64,000 bases of DNA from Chrysopilus asiliformis (GCA_964034945.1 OZ035960.1:51277706-51341705); one strand, 5' to 3'; positions 12,409-24,545 are shown, counted from the stretch's first letter. Notes: generated by a model not told the origin, from the sequence alone. Numbers and translations are program-made.

Positions 12409-13003
12409 TATAACTTAACAAAAATAAAATAAATTCATTTGTTGTAATCTTTCAGCTTTTTTTTTAAATCAAATTAGTTTTGAGAATTTTGTGGTGAAGA
12501 TGAAATTATATTTCTTTCAAAATTTTTCTGGAAAACTTCTGATTGCAGGACACTTCATGTATAACTAGCTTGCATACCCGTCGTTGCCGGGTTAAGTTTT
12601 TTGTATAAGCTTTAGAATACGAAGAAAACCGGAAAGAACTTAAAAACTTTTGAGAAAAATCTTATCCTTGCAGGACTCTCCGTTGCGAATTAGTCCAGAT
12701 TCGTAATCAGCGAACCCGAAAACCCACTAATGCCATTTTCCCCGGAAAAAATGGGAAAAAGGATATTTGCGTTATCCTTACAGGACCTTCCGTTTCCAAT
12801 TTCGAAAATCTAACACCGGATTCGTGATCAGCGAACCCGAAAACCCCCGAGTGAAACTTTTAAGCCTCCTTAAAGAAGGATTCATGAGCAGGATTCATGG
12901 CGAAAATCACGGTTTAAAAACACCCAAACCCCATTTACCCCCTTAGCGGTAAAATTTCGGAAAACCCCGCCTTAGTGAGCGCCTTCGTGATTGGTGAGAC
13001 ATA

Positions 13004-13569
13004 AGGTAGAAATACACGATGAGAGACTTTGGTCTCTGGTCTCCAGGGTACAAAAGGCAAAAATCTCCAAAGTGTATACACGTTCAGAGACATTTAAGTC
13101 TGGAGATCAAAAAATAGATCTCCGGAGACCTTTACTAAAAAGTCTCTAAAAGCAATGTCTCTGGAGTGCATACACGACGCAGGTATCTCGTCTCCAAGCA
13201 TAACAACAATATCACTAATCTAAAATATAAAATAAGTAAAAACACTTTTTTTCTTTATAAAAACTGACCTTTAATCTCAAAACAACGAAACAAATTCTCG
13301 TTCCCACAAAACAATTTCCTGAAATGTCAAAAGTCGTTTCCGGAGACCAAGAGAGAGATATCAACACGTTTTGAAGACCGGAGACGCATTAAAGAGACTC
13401 TCTCATTAGTAGCTACACGGCAAGAAACTTAAGTCTGCCAAGAGACCCTAGAGACTTGATACTTGGAGACAAATCTCCGGTCTCCGAAGTGTATACACAG
13501 GTCTCTTTGTATGCAGAGGCGAAATTGTTGGTCTAAGAGACCAAAGTCTCTCGTCGTGTATTTCTACCT
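13004..13569. mobile_element. Harbinger-like MITE, family T, copy 1
   Basis: The termini AGGTAGAAATACACGA and their complement are bordered by ATA on both sides. The arms are full of AGAGAC/GTCTCT and GGAGAC motifs. A second copy in the opposite orientation lies at 37446-38188 with TAA borders. Confidence 0.85.
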
Positions 13570-13618
13570 ATACTGTGAAAGTTTCAAGTCTCTAGCTTCA
13601 GGGGTTTGGGCTGGGCGT

Positions 13619-13851
13619 TGATGAGTCAGTCAATCAGTCAGTCAATCAGTCAGTCAATCAGTCAGTCAATCAGTCAGTCAATCAGTCAGTTAATCAGTCA
13701 GTCAATCAGTCAGTCAATCAGTCAGTCAATCAGTCAGTCAATCAGTCAGTCAATCAGTCAGTCAATCAGTCAGTCAATCAGTCAGTCAATCAGTCAGTCA
13801 ATCAGTCAGTCAATCAGTCAGTCAATCAGTCAGTCAATCAGTCAGTCAGGT
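13619..13851 (+). repeat. 12-bp minisatellite (CAGTCAGTCAAT)n
   Basis: About 19 nearly perfect units, with one variant (TAAT for CAAT) near 13690. The translated SISQ-repeat frame is a consequence of the array and not a protein. The array is part of the Helitron. Confidence 0.95.
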
Positions 13852-13878
13852 TAAACGATTTTATATATATATATAGAT

Positions 13879-14750
13879 TACTTTCAGGCACATTTTTTTG
13901 TCATGATCGCAAATTCCAATATATTTGAATTCTTTGAAAATTCTGAGACACGAAAAATTCAGTTTAACATATTTTTATGAGAGTCAGGTATTAAATTTTT
14001 TCACGAACTACTATTTAATATAAAAATCACTTTATTTGTCCACCAGCAAATATTAAAGACTGTTTAAAGCAAAAAAAACCCTGAATCCTTTTATACAAAT
14101 AAAAAAAAACATTTTAGGCTTCATGGTGAAAAAACTCACAATGAGTTGAGTTGGCAAGATACCGAACTGCAAACTTACCGTCAGGTAGAGGTTTTTAATC
14201 AACACTTAACCACATTTATTGTAAGATTCTATTTGTTTTTGAAGTAAGTGAAAAGCAAACAATAGGTTTTTATAGTTAAAAAGGCTTTTCCGGATTTTGA
14301 ATGCATTTTTCAGGATTGTTATTCCTGTTTCCGGTATCTTTGTAATTAAAAACATTTGTTGACAAAGCGCGTCAAAGAGTTTTATTTTATTGTACATTTC
14401 CATTTGCGAAAAGAAACCCTTTCACAATATGAAGAATAGAAACTGTAAATACAATTCGGGGTTTTGTATCTGTTTAAATTAACATTTTGTTGTTGGGAAA
14501 AATATTAAAATGTTTTGTAAATCCCAGAAATGAAGTAATAGAATTAGGAAGAAACTTTATTATATGCAAACTCGAAAAAACTTGGTGACCAATTAACACC
14601 TACAAGGAACTATTAAGAACACTTATTTCACAGTAATATGGTGGCATTAAAGCTAACATCGAAAATAAATGGACTCCGTCAAACTCCATTTCGCTGCGTG
14701 ATCGATGGGCGCCAAATAAAAGGCCTTACGAAAATATTTTTAAATATTAA
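13879..14750. other. AT-rich DNA, nothing recognised
   Basis: No element ends, exons or RNA genes could be supported. Confidence 0.5.
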
Positions 14751-15090
14751 GTTACAATGTGTTTAGAATATGATTTACATAACTTATCTTTACTTCAAAA
14801 TCCAGTTTGATTACCCCCCCCCCCCCTCCCACCACATACAAATTAAATACTTTTTTCTATTTTCTCGAAAACGGTGCATAGTATCGGAAATTTTTTTGCG
14901 ACGAAATTTGTTTAGAATATGGAAATTTTTTTGCGACGAAATTTGTTTAGGATATGATTTTAAATAACCGTTCCATACATCAAAATCCAATCGGACTAAT
15001 CCTCCTCACCCCTCTCCGATACAAATGAATTTTTTTCATAAAAATTTTGTCTACCCTTTCTGGCAATTGCAGCTTTCTTATGTTATTTCA
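14751..15090 (-). repeat. mini-me/DINE-1-like fragment
   Basis: It shares the degenerate segments TTTAGGATATGATTTTA and CTCGAAAACGGTG with the copies at 20470-21470 and 28900-29240. It includes a C-rich run (14815-14826) and a 35-bp tandem duplication (14886-14920 and 14921-14955). No GTCY array remains. Confidence 0.6.
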
Positions 15091-17080
15091 ATAATTTTTC
15101 ACAAGTTTTTTTACATTTTTTTTTTCTATAATTGTTTTTGTTTTTTGTAATTTACCCAAGCGAGTTACTAGTGTTAGCGTTTTTTTTGAGTTTTCAGTGT
15201 TTTTAAGAATTTGTTCACACAAAAATTAGAATTAGATCGAAATTTGAATTATACAGAGAAAAAAAGAATCTAAAGATATTAATTTTTGAGATATTATAAA
15301 AAAACATTTAATTACACATAAATTTAGTCTCTTTATTATTCCACTGAGCGGTAAATATATGTATATATTATTTTTTATATCAATTCCCACTTTTACTATA
15401 CCATACCACTGAAATAGAGATCTGTACGACAAAAAATGTACACATAATGCGAGTAAGATAGGCGCAAAAAGAATAAAAATTGGAACCCCAAAAGGAAGGT
15501 CGTGTTTTATTTCAACAGAACAAATCTCGAAGGAATCACTTTTGCCGTACGTCCCCAAAAAAATGTTTGGATTTTTTCTCATTTCCTCACTTGTTATTTT
15601 ATAACACATAAGAATACACAGCTGGGAAAATCGTTTACACACACATTCGTCCTTAAAAATGGTAGAAAAGTGTACCAAGGTGAATGCTTTGTACATGTAT
15701 ATGTAGTCGTAGAATTCCATTGGGGAGTCATAGAACATGAAAAAAGCATATTAAGGAAAAAATTTGCACGGAGGGTAATTTACCAAATAATCTCGTTTTT
15801 CACTTTGTTTACGGCACAGACGTGTCTGATTCAACAAAAAAAAATTTTTTTTCTCAACTGAAGACACATCGGAGGGAAATGTAATTAGGATGTAAGGTAC
15901 ATGCCAAGGTGAAGCCAATGCGAATAAGTATTAAAAAAATACACGAAGTTTAAAACATGTTCGCCATGATTCTGACAGCGTTTCATTGGAGTTGAAGTTT
16001 TTGAACCATACAAATCTTTTGATTAACTAACATGGGCTGGGTGTACTGGTATTATGTCTTAAAACACAAAGTGCAGAAAGTTGAGCGCTACCCAACGTGA
16101 AATTATTTTCTTCGAGGACACACATTTTATACGAATAAATATTTTGGTTAACGAAATTATCATATATTCAAATGGAGATACTATTTTCAATAAATACGGG
16201 AACTCTCGTATGCCTAACATTAAGTCTATTTCCTTAATTATTGAATTTTTTTGTGGTTGTAGGAAAACAAAAATCAGATAAAAACAATTTGAATCAATAA
16301 ACATTGTTGCCGTCTCTACGGTTGGAAAATAGTTACCCTTTCAGTGCAATTAAATGAAATTACATTCGCAAAACAGCGACTTTGGCTGAGGAAAGTTTCA
16401 CATATGGTGCTTAAGTGTTCCTCTTAGATGTTAAATTATTACAATAAAGACCGATTGAATGAGTAATTTACTTAAGGCATTAGCAATGAACTCCGTTTTT
16501 ATGGCGCTCCTCCTAATGATCAAACACACGAAACCTTACATGTGAACGTAAACTTTTAACGACCTCTTAGTTTTCGTTTCAAAAAATTTCTTTTCTATTT
16601 GCCATTTTAACGTTTTTTTTTTGTTTTTTGAAACTACTTTAGTCGCAATTTCCCTGAAAAAGTTTCGTTTTCAAAATGAGAAACTTGCATGCTTCGTGGT
16701 TATGATTTTTGGACAAGTAAGTTTTCAAACTGAAATTAAATTCTACGGATTGCGGATAGAGAAACGATTTTGATTATTAAGTAGTTGTATGGTTCTTCCG
16801 TTAAATTGAATAGTTTTGCACAAATTAAATAATTAAAATTAAAACAAAGTCTCTACATGGATCAATAATGATGGAGATTTAAATACTATTTCGAGAAATT
16901 CGAGTAGTTCTTGTAACTGGGAGTGTTTTGAACCAAAAAACGCTTTAGTCAAAACGTTCTGCACTTTCTTCATCAGTGGTATTGTGTCTCCGACCCTACT
17001 AAGAGTATTCCACATCAAGTGAATGAGTAATCAAATTTTTTTCCCGTTTTTTTTAAAATTTTGTTTACCGAAATTGGCTT
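15091..17080. other. AT-rich DNA with unassigned ORFs
   Basis: A 168-codon minus frame (15232-15738) overlaps a 119-codon plus frame (15502-15861). Neither shows a recognisable domain, and their biased Phe/Ile/Tyr/Lys content follows base composition. The minus frame is somewhat hydrophobic. They are recorded because they are long for this composition and free of obvious repeats, but a gene is not supported. Confidence 0.3.
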
Positions 17081-17086
17081 ACCTAG

Positions 17087-17410
17087 TTAGAGTTTCAAAA
17101 TGCGAAACGGAGGGCGCTGCAAGGATAACGCAAGTACCTTTTTCCCCATTATTTCTCCGAAAAATCGTCATTAGGGGTTTTTCTGGGTTGCCGATCACGA
17201 ATCTTGTATTGAAATTTAAAAATTCTAAACGAAAAGTGATTTAAGGATATGACAGATATCTTTTTACTCCTTTTTATTTCAAAAAAGTAATGTTCGGGGT
17301 CGCTGATTACGTATCTGGCGTTAGAACTCCAAAATCGGAACGGGAGACCCTGCAAGGATAACGAAAATATCTCTCTTCCCATTTTTTCCGAAAATAGAAG
17401 TCTTGAAGCA
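17087..17410 (+). repeat. Truncated Helitron interior
   Basis: Three degenerate units contain CAAGGATAACG and a run resembling TTTTTCCCCATT, as in the Helitrons at 9407-10357 and 12565-13877. No termini are visible. Confidence 0.6.
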
Positions 17411-17689
17411 AAATTTTTATGTTTTTTTTGTGCAAAAGCAAAACTTAAGTAAAAACTTTAACCCAGCAAACGGTAGAAACCTTAAATACTTTCACAGTCT
17501 TGCTTATTTGGCATATTCGGCGACAGAGGGTTACTTCAATTCAAGAGTCTTGAAATATTTTTTTCTTCAAATTAACTGTAGTGACACTATTAAACTAAAG
17601 TCATCAATAGGAAAATGTTTTACACTAGAAATAGTAATTTAGTGATTAATATTATTTATCATTATGTTATATGATTTTTGAATTATTTA

Positions 17690-18470
17690 AACATAACAAA
17701 AGGTATAATTGCCAATCTGGCAATTATTGAAAACCCGTATGGTGATTTAAGTGAACGGCAAACAGTTGTATCAAAATTCCACTTTAAAGTCAAACTTTCC
17801 AATAAGATTTTTTTAAAACTTGTTCCAATTGGATTTTGATGTATGGAACTTTAATGTAGAATCATGTCCTAAACAACTTTTGTTCTTGCACTTTTTTTTT
17901 TGATAAGATGCACCGTTTTTGAGATATTCGTAAAAAAACTTTTTCGTTCGTATGGGGGGTATCCCCCCCCTAATAGTCTATTTTTGCCCATTAACGAACT
18001 TAGCCTCGCATTTTGCGAAAAACGGACCTGTGCAAAATTTCAAGTCTCTAGCTCAATCCTTTCGAAAGCTACGGTGTTCACGGATAGACAAACGGATAGA
18101 CAAACGGACAGACAGACGGACGGACAGACAGACAGACGGAAAGACAGACGGACAGACAGACGGACAGACAGACGGACAGACAGACGCACAGACAGACGGA
18201 CAGACAGACGGACAGACAGACGGACAGCCAGACGGACAGACAGACGGACAGACAGACGGACAGACAGACGGACAGACAGACGGACAGACAGACGGACAGA
18301 CAGACGGACAGACAGACGGACGGACATGCGGAAATCAAAACCTTGTATCATCCCTAACACCCTGGTGTAGTTCAGTTTTTTGTACGATGATTGATTCGAT
18401 GCGTTATTAACGGAATACTAAATCTAATATACTTCTATATGAGATATCATATAGAGTGTAATAAGCGAAT
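17690..18470 (+). mobile_element. mini-me/DINE-1-like element A
   Basis: The order is ACATAACAAAAGGTATAATT, a hairpin GCCAATCTGGCAATTA, a conserved block ending TTTCAAGTCTCTAGCTCAAT, GTGTTCACGG, a GTCY array and a conserved tail. The same order occurs at 32917-33480 and 56355-56840, and inverted at 50700-51180. A (GTCY)n tract next to a conserved core is the described hallmark of dipteran mini-me/DINE-1 elements. It is non-coding. Confidence 0.75.
18083..18327 (+). repeat. (GACAGACGGACA)n GTCY array
   Basis: Units of 12 bp over about 240 bp, with a few variant units. Open frames on both strands (Thr/Asp/Arg-rich or Cys/Val/Ser-rich) come from the repeat. Confidence 0.95.
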
Positions 18471-19551
18471 AAAGCCAAAAAAAAAGTCCAATTTGTTAAC
18501 CACGAAGCTTGCCTGAAAATTTCATCCTACTTGGTCTACTGGCTCTTAAGTTATAGGCGAACAGACAGAAAAACTAAAAGCGATATATGTACATAACTCG
18601 AGGAAACTGGTACGAAAAACGGGGAACCTTGCGTTAACCTGTGGTCTAAAACCCGCCCATTGAAAAATATAATTCTTTGCTTAAAATACATCAAGCTATT
18701 TTTAGTGTTCGATTCCGCATTTTTGCGGGCAAAGGGTTCTAGTATTGCCATCACATTACCGCAATCCCATCTTGGTCAATGTGTGACGTACTTTACGGAG
18801 CCAAATTTCAATTTAGAAGCATTGGTGAGTTGTTTTCATGAATTTTTAAATTAAAATTTTTTTTCTTAGTATTCTTACTTAAAACATCGAATTCTATGAC
18901 TGTCTTTTTGCAATGAAATACAGTAAGATAATAAACAATTATTTAAATTTATTAGATGAAAATATTTAAATGGTTTATAATGCAAAAATCTTATTAAAAG
19001 AAGAGAAACAGATTGTTAACACCTAATTACTATGACCACCCTTATTTATTGAATTAATTAAGTATTCAGCTCTTCGAATTAGTATCGCGTCCTAATTGTA
19101 GAAGCTTTCTTAGTTATTCATTTGGCCATAATACGAAGGATACCTACGAGTCAAGCAACAAGCAGAAAATTAAATTTTATGAGCCCTTATTTGTCGACGG
19201 TTGGTGGTGGTGGTAGAAAGAAAATAAACGGAGGCAGTTGTATAGTTATAACAACTTCTATCGTCTTCCTTATTCTTCTTATCGAGCGAGCTATTTAATG
19301 ATACACTCGTAAATCGTTCCCAAAGATAGTTAACACTTTTTGTGAATTAATTACATCGCATAAATTATTACACCAATCAAAAATTAAGGCTTGTTGTCTT
19401 TTTTTTGTCTACTCTACATTAATTTGTATTTATATTAACTGATTAAATTACTTGTCTACATTTAATTCATAATATATTATTTAAAAAAAGGCACACTGGA
19501 CAAAAAACACCTAATGCTTTTGTAAATTTTGATGATAAAAATATCCTTTAG
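18471..19551. other. AT-rich DNA, nothing recognised
   Basis: No supported feature. A less AT-rich stretch around 19190-19330 has GGTGGTGGTGG and CTTCTTATCG motifs but no coding signature. Confidence 0.45.
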
Positions 19552-19553
19552 TA

Positions 19554-19896
19554 CACGGCAAAAAATCTTGGAGTGAATTCCAATCAAAACTGGATTACGC
19601 TGGACCTATATGTAATCCAATGGAAAATTCTAATCCAATAATATGGATTGGAAATTTTTATAAATTTATTTTTGGTTTAATTCAGTATTAAAGTCCAAAA
19701 TTTTGATTAAATTGTAGACATTAATGTTAAAAGTACTTAAGTTCGATACATAATAAAAAACTTTTCAAATATGACTGCAAAAAAAGCTAAAATATTTTCA
19801 AAAATTCGCATGTATTAAATTCCAATCCAAAATATGTATTAAGATTTCGTCAATATAATTGTTGGATTGAAAAATACTTCAGGATTTTTTGCCGTG
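19554..19896. mobile_element. TA-flanked MITE, family C, copy 1
   Basis: The termini CACGGCAAAAAATC and their complement GATTTTTTGCCGTG (one mismatch region) are bordered by TA. Subterminal ATCCAATC/GATTGGA motifs recur. An inverted second copy of almost the same length lies at 44657-45001. Confidence 0.9.
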
Positions 19897-19989
19897 TACT
19901 TACATAACGTTATAAGAAACATTATAAGACAAGCTACAATTGCCAATCGTCAAATACTCTACATGATGACAGACAATATGTTTTTTTAA

Positions 19990-20304
19990 CCTTTTCGCGG
20001 ACATTTCTTTTAAGAGTGAGCTACCCAGAACGTCACATATCATATCTTTGGCATTTCTGAAGATAGAGAAGTTCTGAAACAGCAAAATGTAAGAAACTAA
20101 ATCATGTATCATAACTAATCATAAAATTGCAACTAAAATTTTGACGTATTATGCCGTATTATCTATACAAACTCATATATTCTATGACGGCTAGGCTCGT
20201 CATGCTTTTCTTGGCACCTAACATAAATTTTGACGTGTATACGCATCATGTCCCCCCAGAAAACCGGTTCATGACGTGTATACACGTCAGCGTCCGCGAA
20301 AGGG
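19990..20304. mobile_element. piggyBac-like MITE
   Basis: The termini CCTTTTCGCGGAC and GTCCGCGAAAGG are bordered by TTAA on both sides, the piggyBac target. The right side holds GACGTGTATACACGTC, a palindrome. It has no coding capacity. Confidence 0.8.
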
Positions 20305-20728
20305 TTAAAAATCCATCCAAAAACCGATTGGATTTTGACCGCTTGGAATGGTTATGTAAAATCATATTCCTTTATAAATTTTTCAATACGACACACCGTT
20401 TTCGAGAAAATAAAAAAATAGTGTTTAATTTATATGGGGGAGGGGGGAAGGAGTAGTCTGACTCCAGAGTATTAGGGATGATAAGAGATTTTGATTTATG
20501 AATGACCGTCTGTCTGTCTGTCTGTCCGTGAACACCATAACTTTCGAAAGGATTGAGCTAGAGTCTTAAAATTTTGTACAGATGCATTTCTCGTAAATGG
20601 CTAAGCTAAGTTCTTGAACGGGCAAAATTGGACCATTCCTCCCTCCCTCTCCCATACAAATGGTGTACTTGTGTTTTCTCGAAAAAGGTGCATCGCATCG
20701 AAAAATTTATGGAAATGAAATCATTTTA

Positions 20729-21078
20729 AGGTGCCGCTCCACATGAGAGTAAATGCCGGCGAGAACCTCTCGATAGCAGCTACACACAAATGGACACGTC
20801 TCTGAGAGTCTCTCGCAGAAACTCGCAAAAACTCGCGAGCTAGTTTCTGCGAGCTGTCTACTCTCTACTTGACACGCACCCACTGAACTCTCGGGGAGTT
20901 GCTCGCCAGATACGAATGCCGTTTGAATTTCGCTAGTAGTTCCCGAGACCTCGCAAAGAAATATGTCAAAAAAATCAAGATATTGGTCTTGAAAAGAGAA
21001 AAATCGCCGAAATTAACTCTCAAATGGCGAGTATCTCCTGTGAGTAACTCTCGAGAGTTTTTGAGTGGAGCGGCACCT
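20729..21078. mobile_element. Harbinger-like MITE, family G, copy 1
   Basis: The termini AGGTGCCGC and GCGGCACCT are bordered by TTA. The arms carry repeated CTCGCGAG/ACTCTC motifs. An uninterrupted target (GTTTAGGATATGATTTTA) is present at about 14948. The right end plus 36 bp of flank is duplicated immediately downstream. Confidence 0.85.
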
Positions 21079-21140
21079 TTAGGATATGATTTTACATAAC
21101 TTATCTGTACACCAGTACACTCTCATGTGGAGCGGCACCT
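21079..21140. repeat. 62-bp duplicated MITE end plus flank
   Basis: TTAGGATATGATTTTACATA...TGTACACC followed by a second MITE end (CTCATGTGGAGCGGCACCT) precedes the normal flank, so the flank segment occurs twice. Confidence 0.85.
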
Positions 21141-21479
21141 TTAGGATATGATTTTACATAACTTATCTGTACACCAAAATCTAGTTGGAGTACTTCTTCT
21201 CCCCTACCCCATACAAATTCAATACTTTTTTTCTATTTTCTCGAAAACGGTAAGTCATTTTGAAAAATTCATAAATGTAAAATATGTTTAGAATAAGATT
21301 TTACATAACCCATCTTTACATCGGACCACTCCTTTCCCTCTCTCCTATACAAATGAATATTTTTAAATAAACATTTTCTCTGTCATCATATAGAGTATTT
21401 GACGATAGGCCCCTAGGAATTGTAGCTTTTCCTATGTTTTTATTAGCAAACATTCATGTTTAGGGTCCTTTTTGTCCTC

Positions 21480-22568
21480 CCTTAAAGTATGCACATTTTC
21501 GTTTTTTGGTATTTTTTGATGGATAGAATTGTCCGATTTCGATGAAATAAAATCTAAAAATCTTTTTTCATCGAGTAGAAGAAAATGAGCTTTTAAAAGG
21601 CAGGCGTGCAATTGTATAAATCAATTGTTTAAATATCTTCAGACTTTTATTTCTTCAGCTAATAAAATTCGTTAAACCAAATTAAGACAATAAAATTCAA
21701 ATTTACTAATTCGATAGCTGATTTTGTAACATTTGGCTTGAATAAAGTTTTGTTTTGAAATTTTAGTTTTCTTTTCAATTGGTCACTTTGGGAGAAAAAC
21801 GAATAAATGTCGTAATTAATCTCCAAGGATCAACTAATTGGCGTTTTTGTTGTTTCAATTTGGAAGAGAGGAATTAAATTTGATTAGTAACAGTATTCTT
21901 AAATGAGCGCTATGTAATTGCAGTTTTAAACCATTTAAACTGTAGAAATTAATTTTAACTTGAATTCACGAGTCGCAAAAACAAACTTCCTTTAAAAAAG
22001 TTTTCATCTTCAAAACTTATCCAGACTCTCATTTCACTTTTCTATTTTCATTATATATTTTTTTGCTGAATAAAATGTAGCGCACAATTCACCTTAACGA
22101 AATTTATGTATTTACTGATGAAAAATAAAGTTTCAAATTGTTTAAACAAAATAAAAAAGTTGAGAAGAAAATACTTCTTTCATACAAATATTTATTTTTT
22201 TTACAGAAAGTAATTAAAATATTTAGAATGGATGAAATGTGGAGTATTTTAAAATTATAGTAAGCCTGCTAAAATTCTCAATACAATATTGCTAACACAT
22301 TAAAGTCCAGTGAACTGAATTTTTTTTTATCCGACTTTCAAAAAGGAAAAGGTTTTCAATTCAACTCTTACGTATTTTTTTATGCTTGTTCACGCATAAC
22401 TTTTTACTGAGTTGACCGATTTTGGTCATTCCAAACAGAAATTTCTAGAGAAAGTTCCTGATTAGGTCGCGCTGTAAGTGTTGCTCGTATGACGCTAATC
22501 CTTCACACCCCTCCCTCCTCCTGCTGGATTAGATATATCGAGTTGAATCTTGTTGTGTTGTGGTAAGC
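21480..22568. other. AT-rich DNA, nothing recognised
   Basis: No supported exon, repeat pair or RNA gene. Confidence 0.5.
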
Positions 22569-22576
22569 TTAATTTT

Positions 22577-23239
22577 CAGGCATAGTTGGGAAATGTTCAT
22601 TCATGAGCTTTGCCCATAAGGCAATTAGTTCTGGTCATGAGTAATTTTTGCTCCTCATGAGCAGTGAGCTAAACGTTTAGTCAAAAACTCTTATTTATCC
22701 ATGAGATCTGGAAGGGGGAAAGGATTGGGAAAGTGACGTAAAAGTGTGGTGAGGAGGAGGGAAGAGATAGGATTTTTTCCTCCTCTCCCCTCTTCCCACT
22801 AAAAATTTCCCCAAAAATTTTCCAAAAAAGTTGCCCGTAAAAATGAAAAAAAAAATCCCAGAAACTTTCCCGAAAAATTTCATGAAAATATTCCCAAAAC
22901 ATTTTGCGTCCAAAAATGTCTGCAAAACTTGTCGTTTTCCCGACAAGTCCGTTTTGCTCTGCCCTTTGCTCTCCCTTTTCCGCATTTTCTACCTACAGCC
23001 CCGCTCCCACACCACAAATTGCCAGAGAAAAAATTGCTCGCGAACATATGAATATTACTCACGAGCTGCCCACGAGCACAACAATTTACTCATCTCAAAC
23101 TACTCGTGAGCAATTCAATCGCTCGCAGTCAAATCAAATGCTTATACTCACGAGTTTTTTAAATTGCTCATGAGCAGTGAGTCATTTGGAAATTCATGAG
23201 TCACATATGAGTACACATGAGTGAACAATTCCTGTGCTG
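22577..23239. mobile_element. hAT-like element with CTCATGAG motifs
   Basis: The left end CAGGCATAGTTGGGAAATG and the inverse of the right end, CAGCACAGGAATTG, align imperfectly. Both then continue into GTTCAYTCATG. Many GCTCATGAGC/ACTCGTGAG motifs are clustered at both ends. An 8-bp duplication could not be confirmed, so the exact borders are uncertain. The interior (22690-22990) is purine/pyrimidine-biased and non-coding. Confidence 0.6.
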
Positions 23240-23338
23240 GGATTTTATCTTGGTGAAACAATTGATTTAATGTGGTTAAACAATTGATTTACATGTTTCT
23301 TTACCAGAGCTTTATTTTTCAGTACTTTACAGTACTTA

Positions 23339-23465
23339 GGCCCGTTTGCTGATACAAGTCATAGCTATTTAAGTTATGCTTAGCCTTCTTAAACCATAGA
23401 AATTCTGGCACTTAACAAATTGAAGTTCGACATAAGTTGCTAAGTTTCGTTGGTGCAAACCGCTC
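23339..23465. mobile_element. Small TTA-flanked MITE, family Y
   Basis: The ends GGCCCGTTTGC and GCAAACCGCTC are bordered by TTA. The same 127-bp sequence type recurs at 49046-49132 and 49530-49662. Confidence 0.7.
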
Positions 23466-23469
23466 TTAA

Positions 23470-24345
23470 TATCTCAAATTATATATTTTAAAAATTATTT
23501 TTTATCACTTTATCTTTTAAATCGGTCCTATTTTTTAAAGCAACGAAAATTCTTTATTAAATTTTTCATTTACCTACAGATTTATGTATGCATTTTATTA
23601 TATTCCGTTTAAACTTAATAAGTTTTTTGTTTTCTTTTAATTTTGCGTATCCAATAAACAAATTCCACATAAAATAATGACAAAGAAGACTGATTGAATT
23701 GGCATATCTGAACAATATTCCGTTTGCTAGATTTATGAACGTGTTGCATTTCATTATATTTATGTTTGTGGAATGGATTGATGTTTATTGTCTGCTGGAG
23801 TCCTTTGGTAACTTCCACATTTTCCACTATATGCCAAACAATAATAAAGGGCTACGTAGGTATATGGATTTTTTTTATTATTATTTATCATTGGCTTATA
23901 ATAACAAAGCTGAAAATTCAGTTCATATTCACATCACTTTATTTGCCGCAAGGTTCAAATTAGATCCTGTTTTCGAAAAGTTTTCCTGCCAAATTGAATT
24001 TCTCACTTTCATCATAGTTTTTACCATCGTTTGTACACAACATAAAATACAAACTAACAGTTCCGAGTGTATTGTGTTGTACATTGAAATTCAGAGAGTC
24101 TGTCATATGTTGACAAAGTTCGTCTCAATTACTATTTGTGACAAGTTACATGTACAAAATTTTTAGTTTTGAATCATAGACCAATTTATGTTGTGTGATA
24201 ACTATGAGTGAGAACTTTCCTATGCCATACATTGATTTTGCCATGATAACCGTATAAAATGTTTATGAACTAAAGAAAAATTGTCAACAGAGTCAAGAAC
24301 TCTTTAAAAAATCACTGTAAATTCAAAAAAAAAAAAAAAATTAAA
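23470..24345. other. AT-rich DNA with unassigned 155-codon ORF
   Basis: The plus frame 23699-24166 is open for 155 codons with hydrophobic Phe/Ile-rich stretches. No family motif is recognised, and there is no supporting start context or partner exon. It is most likely accidental. Confidence 0.25.
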
Positions 24346-24354
24346 CTTCATGGA

Positions 24355-24545
24355 TGTATAGAGTAACCATATTTAGTTTGTTTGTCAATCAGGGACAAGA
24401 TGAGCGCGGGGCGGGGGTGTGTATGAACGAACCAATAAATTTTATGTGGAAATAAAACTGAAAAATATGCGCCGCATGTGAAATTTTTTGAACAGAATGC
24501 GACATAATGATTCAAATCAAGAGCTACACAGTCCCCAGTAAAAAT
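24355..24545. repeat. Repeat fragment shared with 39357-39780
   Basis: It shares GACAAGATGAG, GCGCCGCATG-like and AATCAAGAGCTACACAGTCC with 39357-39780. The ends resemble the AGGGTGACC-type termini of some hAT elements, but no complete copy is present. Confidence 0.5.

Larger units (their letters stand above)
12565..13877 (-). mobile_element. Helitron (minus strand) with minisatellite
   Basis: Read on the minus strand it starts TCTATATATATATAAAATCG and ends with hairpin CCCGGCAACGACGGGT, then TGCAAGCTAG, between A and T. These are standard arthropod Helitron ends. Near the 5' end is a 12-bp minisatellite, flanked by the common Helitron-associated segment around GGTTTGGGCTGGGCGTTGAT. Units with GGATAACGC/GCGTTATCC recur inside. 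One MITE is nested at 13004-13569. No Rep/helicase frame is present. Confidence 0.85.
20470..21470 (-). mobile_element. mini-me/DINE-1-like element E, interrupted
   Basis: It contains a short GTCTGTCT array (20502-20526), the CGTGAACACCATAACTTTCG core and the GATTGAGCTAGAG segment, in inverse order relative to element A. It is interrupted by the MITE at 20729-21078. Confidence 0.65.

Noticed and set aside
13606..13854. SISQ-repeat ORF of 82 codons
   Set aside because: Produced by the 12-bp minisatellite in a Helitron.
17900..18410. ORFs of 86-156 codons across the second GTCY array
   Set aside because: Same cause; no sequence outside the array supports a protein.
20899..21099. ORF of 66 codons and the similar one at 63681-63884 as a conserved peptide
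   Set aside because: Both lie in copies of the family G MITE; similarity comes from the repeat.
23699..24166. 155-codon ORF as a membrane protein gene
   Set aside because: Hydrophobic residues follow from AT-rich composition; no motif, promoter or splice support.
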